Positions 16,541 through 25,586 of a DNA stretch of 64,000 nt are shown piece by piece (positions within the stretch are counted from its first letter, which is position 1; each line of letters opens with the position of its first letter). The notes beneath the pieces were generated by a model, which did not search any database, had not been told where the DNA came from, and saw only the letters and a list, made by a program, of their open reading frames with translations. The DNA is taken from the NCBI GenBank assembly GCA_963753075.1, contig CAVWAR010000017.1:1302001-1366000 (forward strand). Reading direction: 5' to 3'. Origin of the DNA: Prado023 sp963753075. GTDB lineage: Bacteria > Actinomycetota > Actinomycetes > S36-B12 > CAIYMF01. The translations under genes were made by a program, and so were the position numbers.

Positions 16541-16783
16541 ATGGACTGGTGGAAGGTGATCGGGCTCGCTGGCATGGCTGGAGTTGCGGCGACGGGAGTG
16601 AAAGTCTCCCGCGACGAGCGACAGCGCAAGGCCTACACCCCGGACGAGGTGCGCTCGCGTCTGCATGAGCGTGCCGAAGAGCCCCTGGACAACGCCCAGG
16701 AACCCGCCACGCAGGAACCCGCCACGCAGGACCCAGTCGAGCAGGAGTCAGTCGAGCAGGAGTCAGTCGAGCAGGAGTCATAG
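16541..16783 (+). CDS. Small membrane-anchored protein with repeat tail
   Basis: The 80-residue protein begins with a short hydrophobic segment (VIGLAGMAGVAATGV), then a charged helix (SRDERQRKAYTPDEVRSRLH), then a repeat tail with EPATQ twice and VEQES three times. The tail is encoded by exact 15-bp tandem repeats (16700-16729 and 16736-16780). The start is leaderless. It is divergent from the papain-like hydrolase. No family recognised. Confidence 0.65.
   Translation: MDWWKVIGLAGMAGVAATGVKVSRDERQRKAYTPDEVRSRLHERAEEPLDNAQEPATQEPATQDPVEQESVEQESVEQES
16736..16780 (+). repeat. 15-bp tandem repeat, three copies
   Basis: GTCGAGCAGGAGTCA occurs three times without mismatch and codes (P)VEQES-VEQES-VEQES at the end of the small protein. 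A second 15-bp pair lies at 16700-16729. Confidence 0.9.
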
Positions 16784-17453
16784 GGCATACGTACTGCCCA
16801 ACCGGCTGGCTCCTGACGGCACCACTGGCATGTGGGCCGCATTCCCCGGCGTTTGCACGCCCGCAGGCGCGAAGGGTCCTCACGAGGCTGACGACATCTC
16901 GGCGAACCCGGCCTGGACGAGCTCCTCGAGCCGGTCGGGGGTCGGGAAGGGCGTCGAGTTCTTGGTCGATCGGCGCCCTCGACCATGAGCAGGGCTCGAC
17001 CCGGTCGCCACCGCAGCGGGTACAGACCGGGCACGGGCAGACGCTCAGCGACAGCGCCGGCGTCGGCGTCGGCGTCGGCGGTGAGCATCCCCCCGACCCA
17101 ATGGTGGAAGTGCCACGTCATGGCCCCCCGGGGTGGTCCTCGCCGTCCACACGAACTCCGTGAAACGGGCCAGCAGATCGCTGATGAGCATCAGGACGGC
17201 GCAACAGCCTGGGCAGGAGCACCGTCCCCCTCGGATGGCCGCGCAGCGCCTGCTTCTCGTCTTCTCGGTCCCGTCTCATGACCTTCACCCCTTGGCGCTA
17301 CACCGCCACTTTCGGAGTACCACTCGGACATGTGACCTGTGAAGAGGCGCCAGCCCCAACACCACCAGGTGCGTGCAGCCCGGGAAGGGGAGGGGGAGGA
17401 CGGGCAACTGCACTCCCCCTCCCGACGACTTCGACGATCTCGAGGCCAGGAGG
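16784..17453. other. 670-base stretch with only broken coding fragments
   Basis: On the minus strand one frame reads MTWHFHHWVGGMLTADADAD and onward to PGLYPLRWRPGRALLMVEG (17121 to about 16975). A second frame then reads STPFPTPDRLEELVQAGFAE to a stop at 16880. A third fragment, LISDLLARFTEFVW, lies upstream near 17180. They could be pieces of one decayed gene, which I do not recognise. A (GGCGTC)n triplet-like run at about 17059-17080 encodes the ADADAD segment. No intact gene seen. Confidence 0.4.
17388..17423 (-). terminator. 11-bp perfect stem downstream of the propeller lipoprotein gene
   Basis: GGGAGGGGGAG (17388-17398) pairs perfectly with CTCCCCCTCCC (17413-17423) around a 14-nt loop, 30 nt beyond the stop at 17454. 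There is no T-tract, as is common in high-GC actinobacteria. Confidence 0.55.
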
Positions 17454-20024
17454 CTAGGGCACGGTGATCGGCGCACGCGCCAACCACCCGTCGCCCTCGA
17501 CCCACACGGCACCGTCAGCGGCCACGGCCACGTTCCCGGCAACGCCCACCGGGGTGCGCGAGATCCGCAGGGAGGTGTCCACGCAGATCAGCGTTGGCCC
17601 CTCGCCGTCGATCCTGCAGACCGAACCGGCTGGCGTCACCGCGTAGGCGTCGGGGTCGTAGTAGTCGTCTTGGGCGTGTGTGAACTCCGGGAAGGTTGTC
17701 CAGCTTCCCTCGCGGTAGTGGGCGAGGATGCCTTTCTCGAACTGCCCGGTCTCTTCGGCGAGAATCCCCCAGATGCCGCCGTCAGGGGCCGCGCCGAGTC
17801 CTGTGACGTCGGCACCCGGGTACGCCACGGGCGTCCACCCCGCCTCCCAGCGCATCAGCTGCCGCCCCGCGGAACACATGGGCTCACCCCATCCACCGGG
17901 CTGTGTCCCGGCCTCGCAGACCGTCGCCCAGAGGTTGCCGCCTGGGCCCCCCACCAGCGACATGATGTCCCGAGTCGGAGCGGGGAGTTCCGCCGTCGTG
18001 CACTCACCCTCAGGCGTCAGGAGGCAGAGTCCCTCCCAATCGGCTTGCTCGTTCCGCCCGCCTTCCTCGGGATCGGCGAACCACCAGGGCAAGCGCGCCG
18101 TGGGCAGCAACCACACAGCGCCGTCGTCGCCGGCGAGGAGCCGCGCCCCCGCGTCGGGAGGTCGTGACGCATGCGTCAGCGTCAATGAGCCGGCCCCATC
18201 CCGGTCGGTGGTCAAGCCGACGAAGTGGTTCCCCTCCCTAGGATCGGCAGATCCACCGGCCAGGCAGAACTGGTCGGTGTTGACCTCGACGTAGTAGTCG
18301 GTGTCGGGCCACGCCCGGTCAAGGGTGACGGTGATCTCGACGGCCTGCGGGGTCGGGGTGTACTGCACCCGCCCGACCGGCAGGGACAGGTCGTGCGCCC
18401 AGTGGTCCGGGCAAGTGATGTCACCGTCGCCGTAGAGGGTCTGCTCGACCACCTCGCCAGTGACGGTGAGTTCAGCGAACCCGTCCGGACCGATCTCGCG
18501 GGGCCTCGGGTCGGCCCGTTCCGGGCCACCCTCGTCCATGGCCACGACGTTGACGTTCAACCGGTGCCCACCCACCAGGTAATCACCGAGCCCACTGGCC
18601 ACCACGGACTCCGTGCCGTCGGCGATGCGCACGACCGCCTCATCGGTGACGTACCAGATCGCCCCATCCGAAGCCGCCACCGCTGCTGTTCCCAGGGCCG
18701 ACGGCAGCCATCCCCAGTACGCACTCACCGCCGATGCGGGCAGGCTGCCGACCAGGATCGGATCGGGGCGACCGACCTGCACCCTCTGCAGGTACAGCGT
18801 GGGTGCATCGCGCTCCTCCGACCATTCTTCGACCACGATCCAGGCCTCGTCGCCAGAGACGGTGACGACATCCATGAGGTCGGGCACGACCGCCCACCTC
18901 TCCTGCGATGACCACACCAGTTCGAGCTGGTCTCCGACGACGCGATGCACTCCCACATCGGAACTGACCACGACCTCGTCGCCGGACACGGCCAACCCTG
19001 TGAGCGGAGTCCCGTCCGACGACGCGACGGGGTACCAGTCCCCATCGTCATCGGACCGCAGCAACGCCCCACCGGTGAGGGCCCACACCGTCCCGTCCCG
19101 GGACGCTGCGACCGTCTCCACCTCGTCGCCCTCGGCTTCGTCCTCGTCGAGCCGGAGCATTGTCTGCCACGTCGATCCGTCGTAGCGCACCACCTCGAGC
19201 CCGGAGGCTGCCACGATCCCTCCCGTCGGATCCCACGCGATGGTGTGAACGACAGAGCCGTGCGGTGTGTCGATCAGCCTCCACCCGATGCCGTCGTACC
19301 GCATCCACTGCATCCGCCCCCAGTTCGGCAGCGAGCCAGCCCACACCTCCCCCCATGGAGTGAGCTGCAGGCTCTCGACGCCGTTGAGTTCGCCTTCGCC
19401 GACCTGCGACCAGGTGCGGCCGTCGCATCGGGCCACCTCATCTTCGCTGGCGATCCAGAGCTCGGAACCGACCTCGACGAGATCACGAATCCCCTCATCG
19501 CCCTCCCGGGCCCCCCCGAGATACTCGGAGGGCACCTGGATGTCGCGCACGAAACGGTCGCCATCGAACAGGCGAACCCGGTCCTCCTCGACCAGCCATA
19601 CCCCCGAGGCGGCCGAGGCCCGCACGGACCAGTTGCTCACGAACGCCGCGTCGTGGCCCACGTCCCAGGCTGAGGCCGACCACGAGGCTGGGTCCAGGCG
19701 CACGAGACCCCACGGTATGTCGATCCAGACGACACCCGCTCCATCGACCACCATCTCCCCGACACCGTGGGAAGAGGCCACGACATCGATCCCGGTCGGG
19801 GACAGGTCCCGCGCTGACGCAACCGGCCACCACCTCGATGACTGGCCCGCGAGCTCCACACCGGGCGTGCCCGGCCACGCCGCAGCGCTGTCCTCTGGCT
19901 GTGGACCGTACGGACGGTCCTGCCCAGCGGGATCCACGGCATCGGACGTGCACCCCACCACGAGACTGAGCCCGCACACGGCCCGCGCCAGCCCGGCCAG
20001 TCGGCGTCGTTGTCGGCGTCGCAT
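17454..20024 (-). CDS. Large propeller-like lipoprotein
   Basis: The 856-residue product has a basic N-terminus and lipobox LVVGCTS (Cys25), so it should be anchored outside the membrane. The body is made of repeated strand-turn units in which a Trp or Val precedes VW/LW, such as MVVDGAGVVWIDIPWGLVRL, SGVWLVEEDRVRLF, GEVWAGSLPNWG and GTVWALTGGALLRSD. These resemble the two-component-regulator-propeller or sensor beta-propeller pattern, about 40-50 residues per unit. A central insert with ITVTLDRAWPDTDYYVEV may be a separate beta domain. ATG 20024 has GGAGGT 5 nt upstream; a longer frame to 20069 lacks one. No enzyme signature. Role unknown. Confidence 0.75.
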   Translation of the reverse strand: MRRRQRRRLAGLARAVCGLSLVVGCTSDAVDPAGQDRPYGPQPEDSAAAWPGTPGVELAGQSSRWWPVASARDLSPTGIDVVASSHGVGEMVVDGAGVVWIDIPWGLVRLDPASWSASAWDVGHDAAFVSNWSVRASAASGVWLVEEDRVRLFDGDRFVRDIQVPSEYLGGAREGDEGIRDLVEVGSELWIASEDEVARCDGRTWSQVGEGELNGVESLQLTPWGEVWAGSLPNWGRMQWMRYDGIGWRLIDTPHGSVVHTIAWDPTGGIVAASGLEVVRYDGSTWQTMLRLDEDEAEGDEVETVAASRDGTVWALTGGALLRSDDDGDWYPVASSDGTPLTGLAVSGDEVVVSSDVGVHRVVGDQLELVWSSQERWAVVPDLMDVVTVSGDEAWIVVEEWSEERDAPTLYLQRVQVGRPDPILVGSLPASAVSAYWGWLPSALGTAAVAASDGAIWYVTDEAVVRIADGTESVVASGLGDYLVGGHRLNVNVVAMDEGGPERADPRPREIGPDGFAELTVTGEVVEQTLYGDGDITCPDHWAHDLSLPVGRVQYTPTPQAVEITVTLDRAWPDTDYYVEVNTDQFCLAGGSADPREGNHFVGLTTDRDGAGSLTLTHASRPPDAGARLLAGDDGAVWLLPTARLPWWFADPEEGGRNEQADWEGLCLLTPEGECTTAELPAPTRDIMSLVGGPGGNLWATVCEAGTQPGGWGEPMCSAGRQLMRWEAGWTPVAYPGADVTGLGAAPDGGIWGILAEETGQFEKGILAHYREGSWTTFPEFTHAQDDYYDPDAYAVTPAGSVCRIDGEGPTLICVDTSLRISRTPVGVAGNVAVAADGAVWVEGDGWLARAPITVP

Positions 20025-20202
20025 CGCCCACCTCCGGGGGCAACCTCCACCGCCCCGTACCCCCAGCACACCACCCTCGACCAGTCAGGCACCAGAGCGA
20101 AAGGTCCCAAGGACGCGCGGGTACCACCGCGCACGCGGGGCCCCACGCTGGCGGACGTCATCCGCCTCAGCAGCTCTGATGGCGCGTGGCTGCCCGGGCC
20201 CG

Positions 20203-20208
20203 TACCCT
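20203..20208 (+). promoter_or_regulatory. Leaderless -10 (TACCCT)
   Basis: TACCCT ends 7 nt before the GTG at 20216. Confidence 0.45.
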
Positions 20209-20215
20209 CAACGTT

Positions 20216-20350
20216 GTGTGCTTCAACCTGACGTTCGAGTCCGAGGAAGATCTGGCCGCCATCGCTGCGGGCATGTCCGTGGATGCTGACGGGGACGCCT
20301 ACGCCCCCGACGGCTCATCCGGCGGACCGGTCGGGGCACCTGCTCGCTGA
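20216..20350 (+). CDS. Hidden 44-residue acidic protein
   Basis: GTG at 20216 opens (M)CFNLTFESEEDLAAIAAGMS, then a Gly/Ser/Pro-rich tail (VDADGDAYAPDGSSGGPVGA), ending with TGA at 20348. It is too short for usual gene finding. Evidence: a TACCCT -10 with 7-nt spacing to the GTG (leaderless layout seen elsewhere in the window), a well-formed amphipathic start and natural codon use. It sits alone in the gap between two larger genes. No homologue recognised. Confidence 0.5.
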   Translation: MCFNLTFESEEDLAAIAAGMSVDADGDAYAPDGSSGGPVGAPAR

Positions 20351-20504
20351 CACGAACCCGCGTCACGCCCGAAAGGGTTATGCCGTCGGTGAAGGCGGTG
20401 GGGCTACTCCGGAAGCGGTCCCGGCCGGAACCCTCCGCTTCGGTTCGTGGCCGGCAGGCACGGACCCGGTCCGATCAAGCGCCCGGACGCGTGGTTGCCG
20501 GGCA

Positions 20505-20510
20505 TAGAGT
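20505..20510 (+). promoter_or_regulatory. Leaderless -10 (TAGAGT)
   Basis: TAGAGT ends 6 nt before the GTG at 20517; the 6 nt are GGAGGT, which is too close to act as a ribosome site. Confidence 0.5.
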
Positions 20511-20516
20511 GGAGGT

Positions 20517-22712
20517 GTGCAAGAGGGTCCTGCGGCCTCTGTGCCGCCAGTCGGGTCCGAGCCGGGGAGCGCATCGCCGGGGGGACCGTTCTATCCGCCT
20601 CCTGAGCGCAGCCAGGCCCCCCCGCCCACCGGGCCGGCGGACCCTCAGGTCCTGGACCTGGCCGATCCCGAGTGCTGCGACGCGGGCCTGTCTGGAGCCA
20701 AGGCGGCGAATCTGGCCATAGCGAGGGCTGCCGGGCTTCCCGTCATCCCGGGCTTCGTCCTGACCACGGCGTCCTTCGACCCGAGTGCGCCCGGCTGGCC
20801 CGGAGCGCCGCTCCCCGCGGGGGTCGATGCAGCACTGCGCCAGGCCTGGCAGGGGCTCGGTGCGGATGGGGGCGCCCTTGTTGTGCGGTCTTCGTCCACT
20901 GTCGAGGACATCGGTGCGTCCTCGATGGCCGGGCAATTCCACTCGCGCCTGGGGGTGGTCGGATGGGATGCGTTCGGGGCTGCGGTCCGCGAGGTCCTGA
21001 GGTCCTCGCGCCGCACCGGCACGGGAGCCCCGGACCCGATGGCCGTCCTGGTGCAGCGGCAGGTCCAGGCCACCGTTGGAGGTGTGCTCTTCGGACTCGA
21101 TCCGGTGACCGGAGATCGCAGCCACATCCTTGTCGAGGTGGTGCCCAGCGGGCCCGATGCGCTGGTCAGCGGGACGGTCTCGGCGCAGCGCTACCTGTTG
21201 GGACGTCGGGGACGCATCATCGAGGGCCCCGACGACGAGCGTGGGTTGCTGGATCGTCGCGCGCGCACCCGCCTGGCGCGCCTGGCAGCGCGAACAGCGC
21301 AGCAGTTCGGCCGCGTCCAGGACGTCGAGTGGGCCATCGACGCCGATGACACCCTCTGGTTGCTGCAGAGCCGCCCGGTCACGGCCGTGGGAAGCGCGGA
21401 CAGCCTCACCGGTCCACTGATGGGACCCGGCCCCGTGGCTGAGACGTTTCCGGATCCGCTGCGTGCGCTTGAGGAGGACCTGTGGATCGATCCCCTGCGT
21501 GCCGGCATCAGATCCGCCCTCCTGGTGGTCGGGGCCTGGCCCCGCAGGACTGTGGACACATCGCCGCTGGTGGTGACCGTCGGCGGTCGAGTCGCCTGCG
21601 ACCTGGAGCTGCTGGGCGCCTCGCCGGTGCCACAGTCTCGGTGGCGGTGGCTTGACCTTCGGGTACCGGTCCGCAAGACGGCCAGCGCCTGGCGGGTCGG
21701 CCGGTTGCGCGCCGTGCTCCCAGGGCTCGCGGAGGAGATCTGCAGGCGCGTGGACGGCGAGCTGGGTGAGCTGGGCCCGCTCAGCGACTTCGGCGACGCC
21801 GAGCTGCTGGAGGTCATGTACCGAGCTCGGATGCACCTGACCGCCGTGCACGGGCATGAGGTGCTGGCCGGGACGCTGTTGGATTCCGGGGGCGGACTCA
21901 CCGTCGCCGGGGTGGCCATGTCGGTCGTGCGTCGCGGGCGTGCGCTCGGGCTGTCGGACGAGGAGATCGTGCAGCGCTGGCCCGTCAGTCTTGCCCTGAC
22001 CGTGCCCCGCATCGGAGTGCCCGCCCCACTGCCGCCGACCCCGCAGGAGCGGGCAGGGGATGGGGCCGCCCAAGGGGCCACCACCTCGCTGGTGGCCGCC
22101 CTGCCGCCCCGGGAGGCGCTGAGGCTCCGGTCGAGGTGGCTCCAGGAGCTGTCGGCCCGCTCGGCCACGTTGCTGGCCGGCCGCCTGGCGAGCAGCCACC
22201 GCATCCCCGATCCCGCCAGCCTGGTCCACCTGCGGCTGACGGATCTCGAGGAGGTCGTGTCCGGCTGGCCGGCGCCTGACGACCTTGCGACAAGGACGTT
22301 GGATGCCACCGCCCCGCTGCCGTCCTGCTTCCGGTTCTCCGCTTCCGGCCAACCGATCCGGGTGGCCAGGTCCGGCGCACACCGGCCGGGGGGCAGGGGG
22401 GCAGCCGAGGGGCGCGCGCTGGGTCCCGTCGTCCACGATCCGGCCACAGCGGTGCCGGGTGCCGTCCTGGTCACGCGCACGCTGGACCCGCGGCTCGCTG
22501 GGTGGTTGCCCCAGCTGGGCGCAGTCGTCTCCGAGACGGGGAGCGTGCTGAGCCACCTGGCGATCCTGGCCAGGGAGTTCCACCTCCCGGTGGTCGTGGC
22601 TGTGCACGAGGCGGTTGAGCGCTTCGAGGTCGGCGCGTTCCTCGTGGTGGACGGCACGACCGGCGAGGTGCGGGTCGCAGACGAAACGGATCGGGACGGT
22701 GATGCCCTGTGA
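20517..22712 (+). CDS. PEP/pyruvate-binding ATP-grasp protein with phosphohistidine domain (rifampin phosphotransferase-like layout)
   Basis: The 731-residue protein has three parts. Residues about 45-300 are a PPDK_N-type ATP-grasp domain (GAKAANLAIARAAGLPVIPGF, VRSSSTVEDIGASSMAGQFH, DVEWAIDADDTLWLLQSRPV). Residues 300-620 are a variable middle. Residues 630-731 are a mobile phosphohistidine domain (GAVVSETGSVLSHLAILARE, His680). The PEP/pyruvate TIM barrel of PEP synthase is absent. This ATP-grasp/variable/His order is that of rifampin phosphotransferases, which use ATP to phosphorylate a small molecule; the middle part is where the acceptor would bind. The acceptor is unknown. The next gene overlaps by 4 nt. 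Confidence 0.82.
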   Translation: MQEGPAASVPPVGSEPGSASPGGPFYPPPERSQAPPPTGPADPQVLDLADPECCDAGLSGAKAANLAIARAAGLPVIPGFVLTTASFDPSAPGWPGAPLPAGVDAALRQAWQGLGADGGALVVRSSSTVEDIGASSMAGQFHSRLGVVGWDAFGAAVREVLRSSRRTGTGAPDPMAVLVQRQVQATVGGVLFGLDPVTGDRSHILVEVVPSGPDALVSGTVSAQRYLLGRRGRIIEGPDDERGLLDRRARTRLARLAARTAQQFGRVQDVEWAIDADDTLWLLQSRPVTAVGSADSLTGPLMGPGPVAETFPDPLRALEEDLWIDPLRAGIRSALLVVGAWPRRTVDTSPLVVTVGGRVACDLELLGASPVPQSRWRWLDLRVPVRKTASAWRVGRLRAVLPGLAEEICRRVDGELGELGPLSDFGDAELLEVMYRARMHLTAVHGHEVLAGTLLDSGGGLTVAGVAMSVVRRGRALGLSDEEIVQRWPVSLALTVPRIGVPAPLPPTPQERAGDGAAQGATTSLVAALPPREALRLRSRWLQELSARSATLLAGRLASSHRIPDPASLVHLRLTDLEEVVSGWPAPDDLATRTLDATAPLPSCFRFSASGQPIRVARSGAHRPGGRGAAEGRALGPVVHDPATAVPGAVLVTRTLDPRLAGWLPQLGAVVSETGSVLSHLAILAREFHLPVVVAVHEAVERFEVGAFLVVDGTTGEVRVADETDRDGDAL

Positions 22713-23632
22713 ACGAGGTGTCGCTCGCCCGCCGCCTCGGCCGTCTGCTGTCGGCCGTCGTCCTGGTCGCTGCGGGGAGCTACGTGTTCATCTACCTGAT
22801 CCGCTGGGAGTGGAACCGGGCGCTCATCGCGGGCCTCTTCTTCCTGGCCGCCGAGGCTGTGCTCATCGCCGACGTGGTGCTCGGGCGCATCGACAAGTTG
22901 GGCAAGCAGCTCGAGGAGGACCGGGCCAGGGAGCGAACGATGGCGATGGCTGCCCGCCTGCGCGCGAACCGGCCGGAGTCCGCTGGCCCATTCGCATGGC
23001 TGGCGCCCGACCCTGACCGGCTCAACGTCTTCCTGCCCATCCTCATCGGTGCGGGGGTGATCCTGTCCGCTGTGGCATACCTGGTCGAGCAACTGTCGCG
23101 GGTCACGGCCGTCCCCGTCGCGGAGAACGAGCTGGCCAGGGGGCTGACGACGATGGCGCTGCCGGTCGAGGGGCTCACCCCCTTGGGCAACCTGCCGGAC
23201 CGACCGGTGGGGTCAGCAGCGCCAACCCCTCGCCCGCACCACATATGGCGTGGGATCGCGGCCGGCGGGCTTGTCGTCATGCTCGCTGCGCTGGTACTCG
23301 CCGCGGCACAGGTGCTGCAGAGCTCGGCGATGCCGCCCGATCCCACCCGGGCGGTGACGATCGACCTGGTCGTGATGAAGCGGAACCTCCAGCAGCCCGA
23401 CAGCGCCGTGGGCCAGGCACTGTGGAGTTCCTGCCGGGTGCACCTTCCCGAGGAGGTGGAGCTCGAATCCCTCCGGCCGGTCGGTGCGACCGCGCCGGAC
23501 CACCTGCGGATGACCCTGAGGCCGGCGCCGGGCGATTCCGATATCAAGGAGTTCCTCGGGTGTCTCCAGGACACCATGATCGACCGGGTCAGGGCGGACG
23601 CGGCACTCGTTGCCGACGGCCGAGTTGCCTGA
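22709..23632 (+). CDS. Membrane protein coupled to the phosphohistidine protein
   Basis: The 307-residue protein has hydrophobic segments at about residues 13-30, 38-55, 108-128 and 180-202. Between them lie a charged cytoplasmic stretch (RIDKLGKQLEEDRARERTMA) and a C-terminal soluble domain (residues 205-307) with one or two Cys (SSCRVHLP, LGCLQDTM). The start GTG overlaps the stop of the upstream gene (GTGA), implying translational coupling. No family recognised; it may be the membrane partner of the upstream phosphotransferase-like protein. Confidence 0.75.
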   Translation: MNEVSLARRLGRLLSAVVLVAAGSYVFIYLIRWEWNRALIAGLFFLAAEAVLIADVVLGRIDKLGKQLEEDRARERTMAMAARLRANRPESAGPFAWLAPDPDRLNVFLPILIGAGVILSAVAYLVEQLSRVTAVPVAENELARGLTTMALPVEGLTPLGNLPDRPVGSAAPTPRPHHIWRGIAAGGLVVMLAALVLAAAQVLQSSAMPPDPTRAVTIDLVVMKRNLQQPDSAVGQALWSSCRVHLPEEVELESLRPVGATAPDHLRMTLRPAPGDSDIKEFLGCLQDTMIDRVRADAALVADGRVA

Positions 23633-23641
23633 CGGCAACGC

Positions 23642-25408
23642 CTACTCCGGCGGAGCCAGAGCCTGTTCGGGCACGGTGAAGCCGTAGTCGACCAGGTGCG
23701 CGCCGGTGTGGTCGCGCCCGCTCAGTGCGATCGAGACCCCAGCGCCCGAGTCCTTGACGGTCACGAGCCCGAACTGGCCCGAGCCCGGGTACTCGCCCTG
23801 GCTGTACGGGCCGCCCTTGACGCTCCCGGGTCGATCCAGCGCGGCCGCATGCATCAGCGGGAAACCGCCGGACTGTGTCGTGGCGAAGTCGGTGTTCGTG
23901 CCATCGTCGATGGCCACCATGTGTGCGTCCCCGGCCAGCATGAGCAACTGGTCGACGAGTCCGGCCTCGGCGATGAGGTCCGCAACACGCTGGCGCTCCG
24001 TGCTGTAGCCGCTCCAGTCGTCAGCGCCGGCCGTGGCCTGCCCGGTCCAGGGCACGGAGGTCACCAGGACGACGACCTGCCCAGCTGCGGACGCCGCCGC
24101 GAACTCCTGGGTGAGCCACCGGAGCTGACGGGTGCCCAGCATGGTCTTGTCGACGGTGTCGGGATCCGATCTGGGGCTCCGGTTCGAGCGGGAGTCCATC
24201 AGGATGAATCGCACCCGACCAAGGGTGAACGACTGGTAGATGGGTTCGGGGCCCGTGCCCGCGGGCAGGTCGGGGTGAGGCACGGACTGCCGGTAGACGA
24301 CCTGTGCTGCCGGTGCCGAGTTCGACGTGGAGTCCGCATCGTTGGGCCCGTAGTCGTGATCGTCCCACGTGTAGGCCACGGGGACCGATCGGACCAGGGC
24401 GTCCATGGCCGGGGTCGTCAGCTGTGTCTGGTACATCTGCCGGAAGGCAGCCCGGTCATTGGTCCAGAAGTCCTCGTAGGCGAAGTCGCCGGTGATCAGG
24501 AACAGATCGGGCTGCTCCGCCCGGATGGTGTCGAACACGACGCCGTTGCTTCCACGTCTCGTGCATGATCCGACCGCGAACGAGAAGTCGACCGGACCTG
24601 CGGGGATGGTGCCGAAGGTGCCGGCACGATCATCGACCATGACCCCGTCCGCCTCGACGACGTACTCGTAGCGGACGCCTGGAGTCAGCCCGGCGACGTC
24701 GAATCGGACCGTCGCGGGGTCGTCGGCTGGCCGTGGACCCGGCTCGATCCACACCAGATCATCCGGCTCGGCGGCCTCAGCCACCGCCAGCCGCACCTGA
24801 GCCCGAGCGTCGCTCAGCCGGGCGACCACGGCCGCCGAGGTATCGGTGACCGCACCGGACCACACCCACACCACCGGGGTCAGCGGTGGTGCGGGCAGGG
24901 AACTCTGCGGGTGGAACGGACCGTACGCCAACTCCTGGGCCAGCAGTCCCAGAGCCAGAACGCCCGCGGTCAGGGCGGCGAGCACTGCGGCCAAGGACCA
25001 CACCTGAGCCCGTGAGCGGCCCCGGCGCCAGATCCACCAGTAGATGACAGCAGGCCCGGTGAAGGCGATCAGGACGATGGCGGTCTCGCGCACTCCCGGG
25101 AATCGGAATGCTGTGACCAGTGCCAGCAGCGCCCCGCCGACGGCCATGATCGTGGCCCCCTGGATCTCCCAGCGCCAACTGAGCAGGTGCCCGATGACGA
25201 TGATCGCCACCACCCCCAGGGCTACCAGCCGCTCCCAGTAGTCACCCTCACCCTCGACCGGCGCAGGTGTCGTCGCCTGCCACAGCAGGTACCCGACGAT
25301 CGCGAACTCCGCCCAGACGCGGGCCACCCACTGCAGCCATGTCGCACTCCGACCACGCGTGGTGCCACCCGCGAGGCCAGCATCCTGAACGGGCCCTGTC
25401 CTGCTCAC
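23642..25408 (-). CDS. Membrane-anchored PhoD-family alkaline phosphatase D
   Basis: 588 residues. The N-terminal 150 residues hold about five transmembrane segments. They are followed by the PhoD N-terminal beta domain (VWVWSGAVTDTSAAVVARL) and the metallophosphatase core: FAVGSCTR, DLFLITGDFAYED, VAYTWDDHDYGPNDAD and LLMLAGDAHMVAIDD carry the usual metal ligands. PhoD enzymes are secreted Ca/Fe phosphodiesterases; a multi-pass N-terminus is unusual but seen in some actinobacteria. The GTG at 25408 is chosen because AGGAGG stands 5-6 nt upstream; the frame continues to 25660 without conserved sequence. Divergent from another phosphoesterase gene. Confidence 0.85.
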   Translation of the reverse strand: MSRTGPVQDAGLAGGTTRGRSATWLQWVARVWAEFAIVGYLLWQATTPAPVEGEGDYWERLVALGVVAIIVIGHLLSWRWEIQGATIMAVGGALLALVTAFRFPGVRETAIVLIAFTGPAVIYWWIWRRGRSRAQVWSLAAVLAALTAGVLALGLLAQELAYGPFHPQSSLPAPPLTPVVWVWSGAVTDTSAAVVARLSDARAQVRLAVAEAAEPDDLVWIEPGPRPADDPATVRFDVAGLTPGVRYEYVVEADGVMVDDRAGTFGTIPAGPVDFSFAVGSCTRRGSNGVVFDTIRAEQPDLFLITGDFAYEDFWTNDRAAFRQMYQTQLTTPAMDALVRSVPVAYTWDDHDYGPNDADSTSNSAPAAQVVYRQSVPHPDLPAGTGPEPIYQSFTLGRVRFILMDSRSNRSPRSDPDTVDKTMLGTRQLRWLTQEFAAASAAGQVVVLVTSVPWTGQATAGADDWSGYSTERQRVADLIAEAGLVDQLLMLAGDAHMVAIDDGTNTDFATTQSGGFPLMHAAALDRPGSVKGGPYSQGEYPGSGQFGLVTVKDSGAGVSIALSGRDHTGAHLVDYGFTVPEQALAPPE

Positions 25409-25575
25409 CCACCCTCCTAGCAGTCGCCTCCACTCACGCCCATCGTGCCTCCGGTGCCTCACAGCCGGGTAGGGCCAATGGTCGCAACACCGGCGCCCAC
25501 CCATGCTCCCCCTCAGGGGTGAAGAACCCCGCGGCCTGGGGCTTTCGGCACTATTGCCGCGGCCCGGCACGTGAC

Positions 25576-25581
25576 TAGCGT
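25576..25581 (+). promoter_or_regulatory. Leaderless -10 (TAGCGT)
   Basis: TAGCGT ends 5 nt before the GTG at 25587, giving a start for the phosphoesterase gene that is out of frame with its main body. Confidence 0.4.
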
Positions 25582-25586
25582 CATGC

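Noticed and set aside
20475..22607. 710-codon frame antisense to the phosphohistidine protein gene
   Set aside because: Same reason; composition is that of a shadow frame and it has no start signal.
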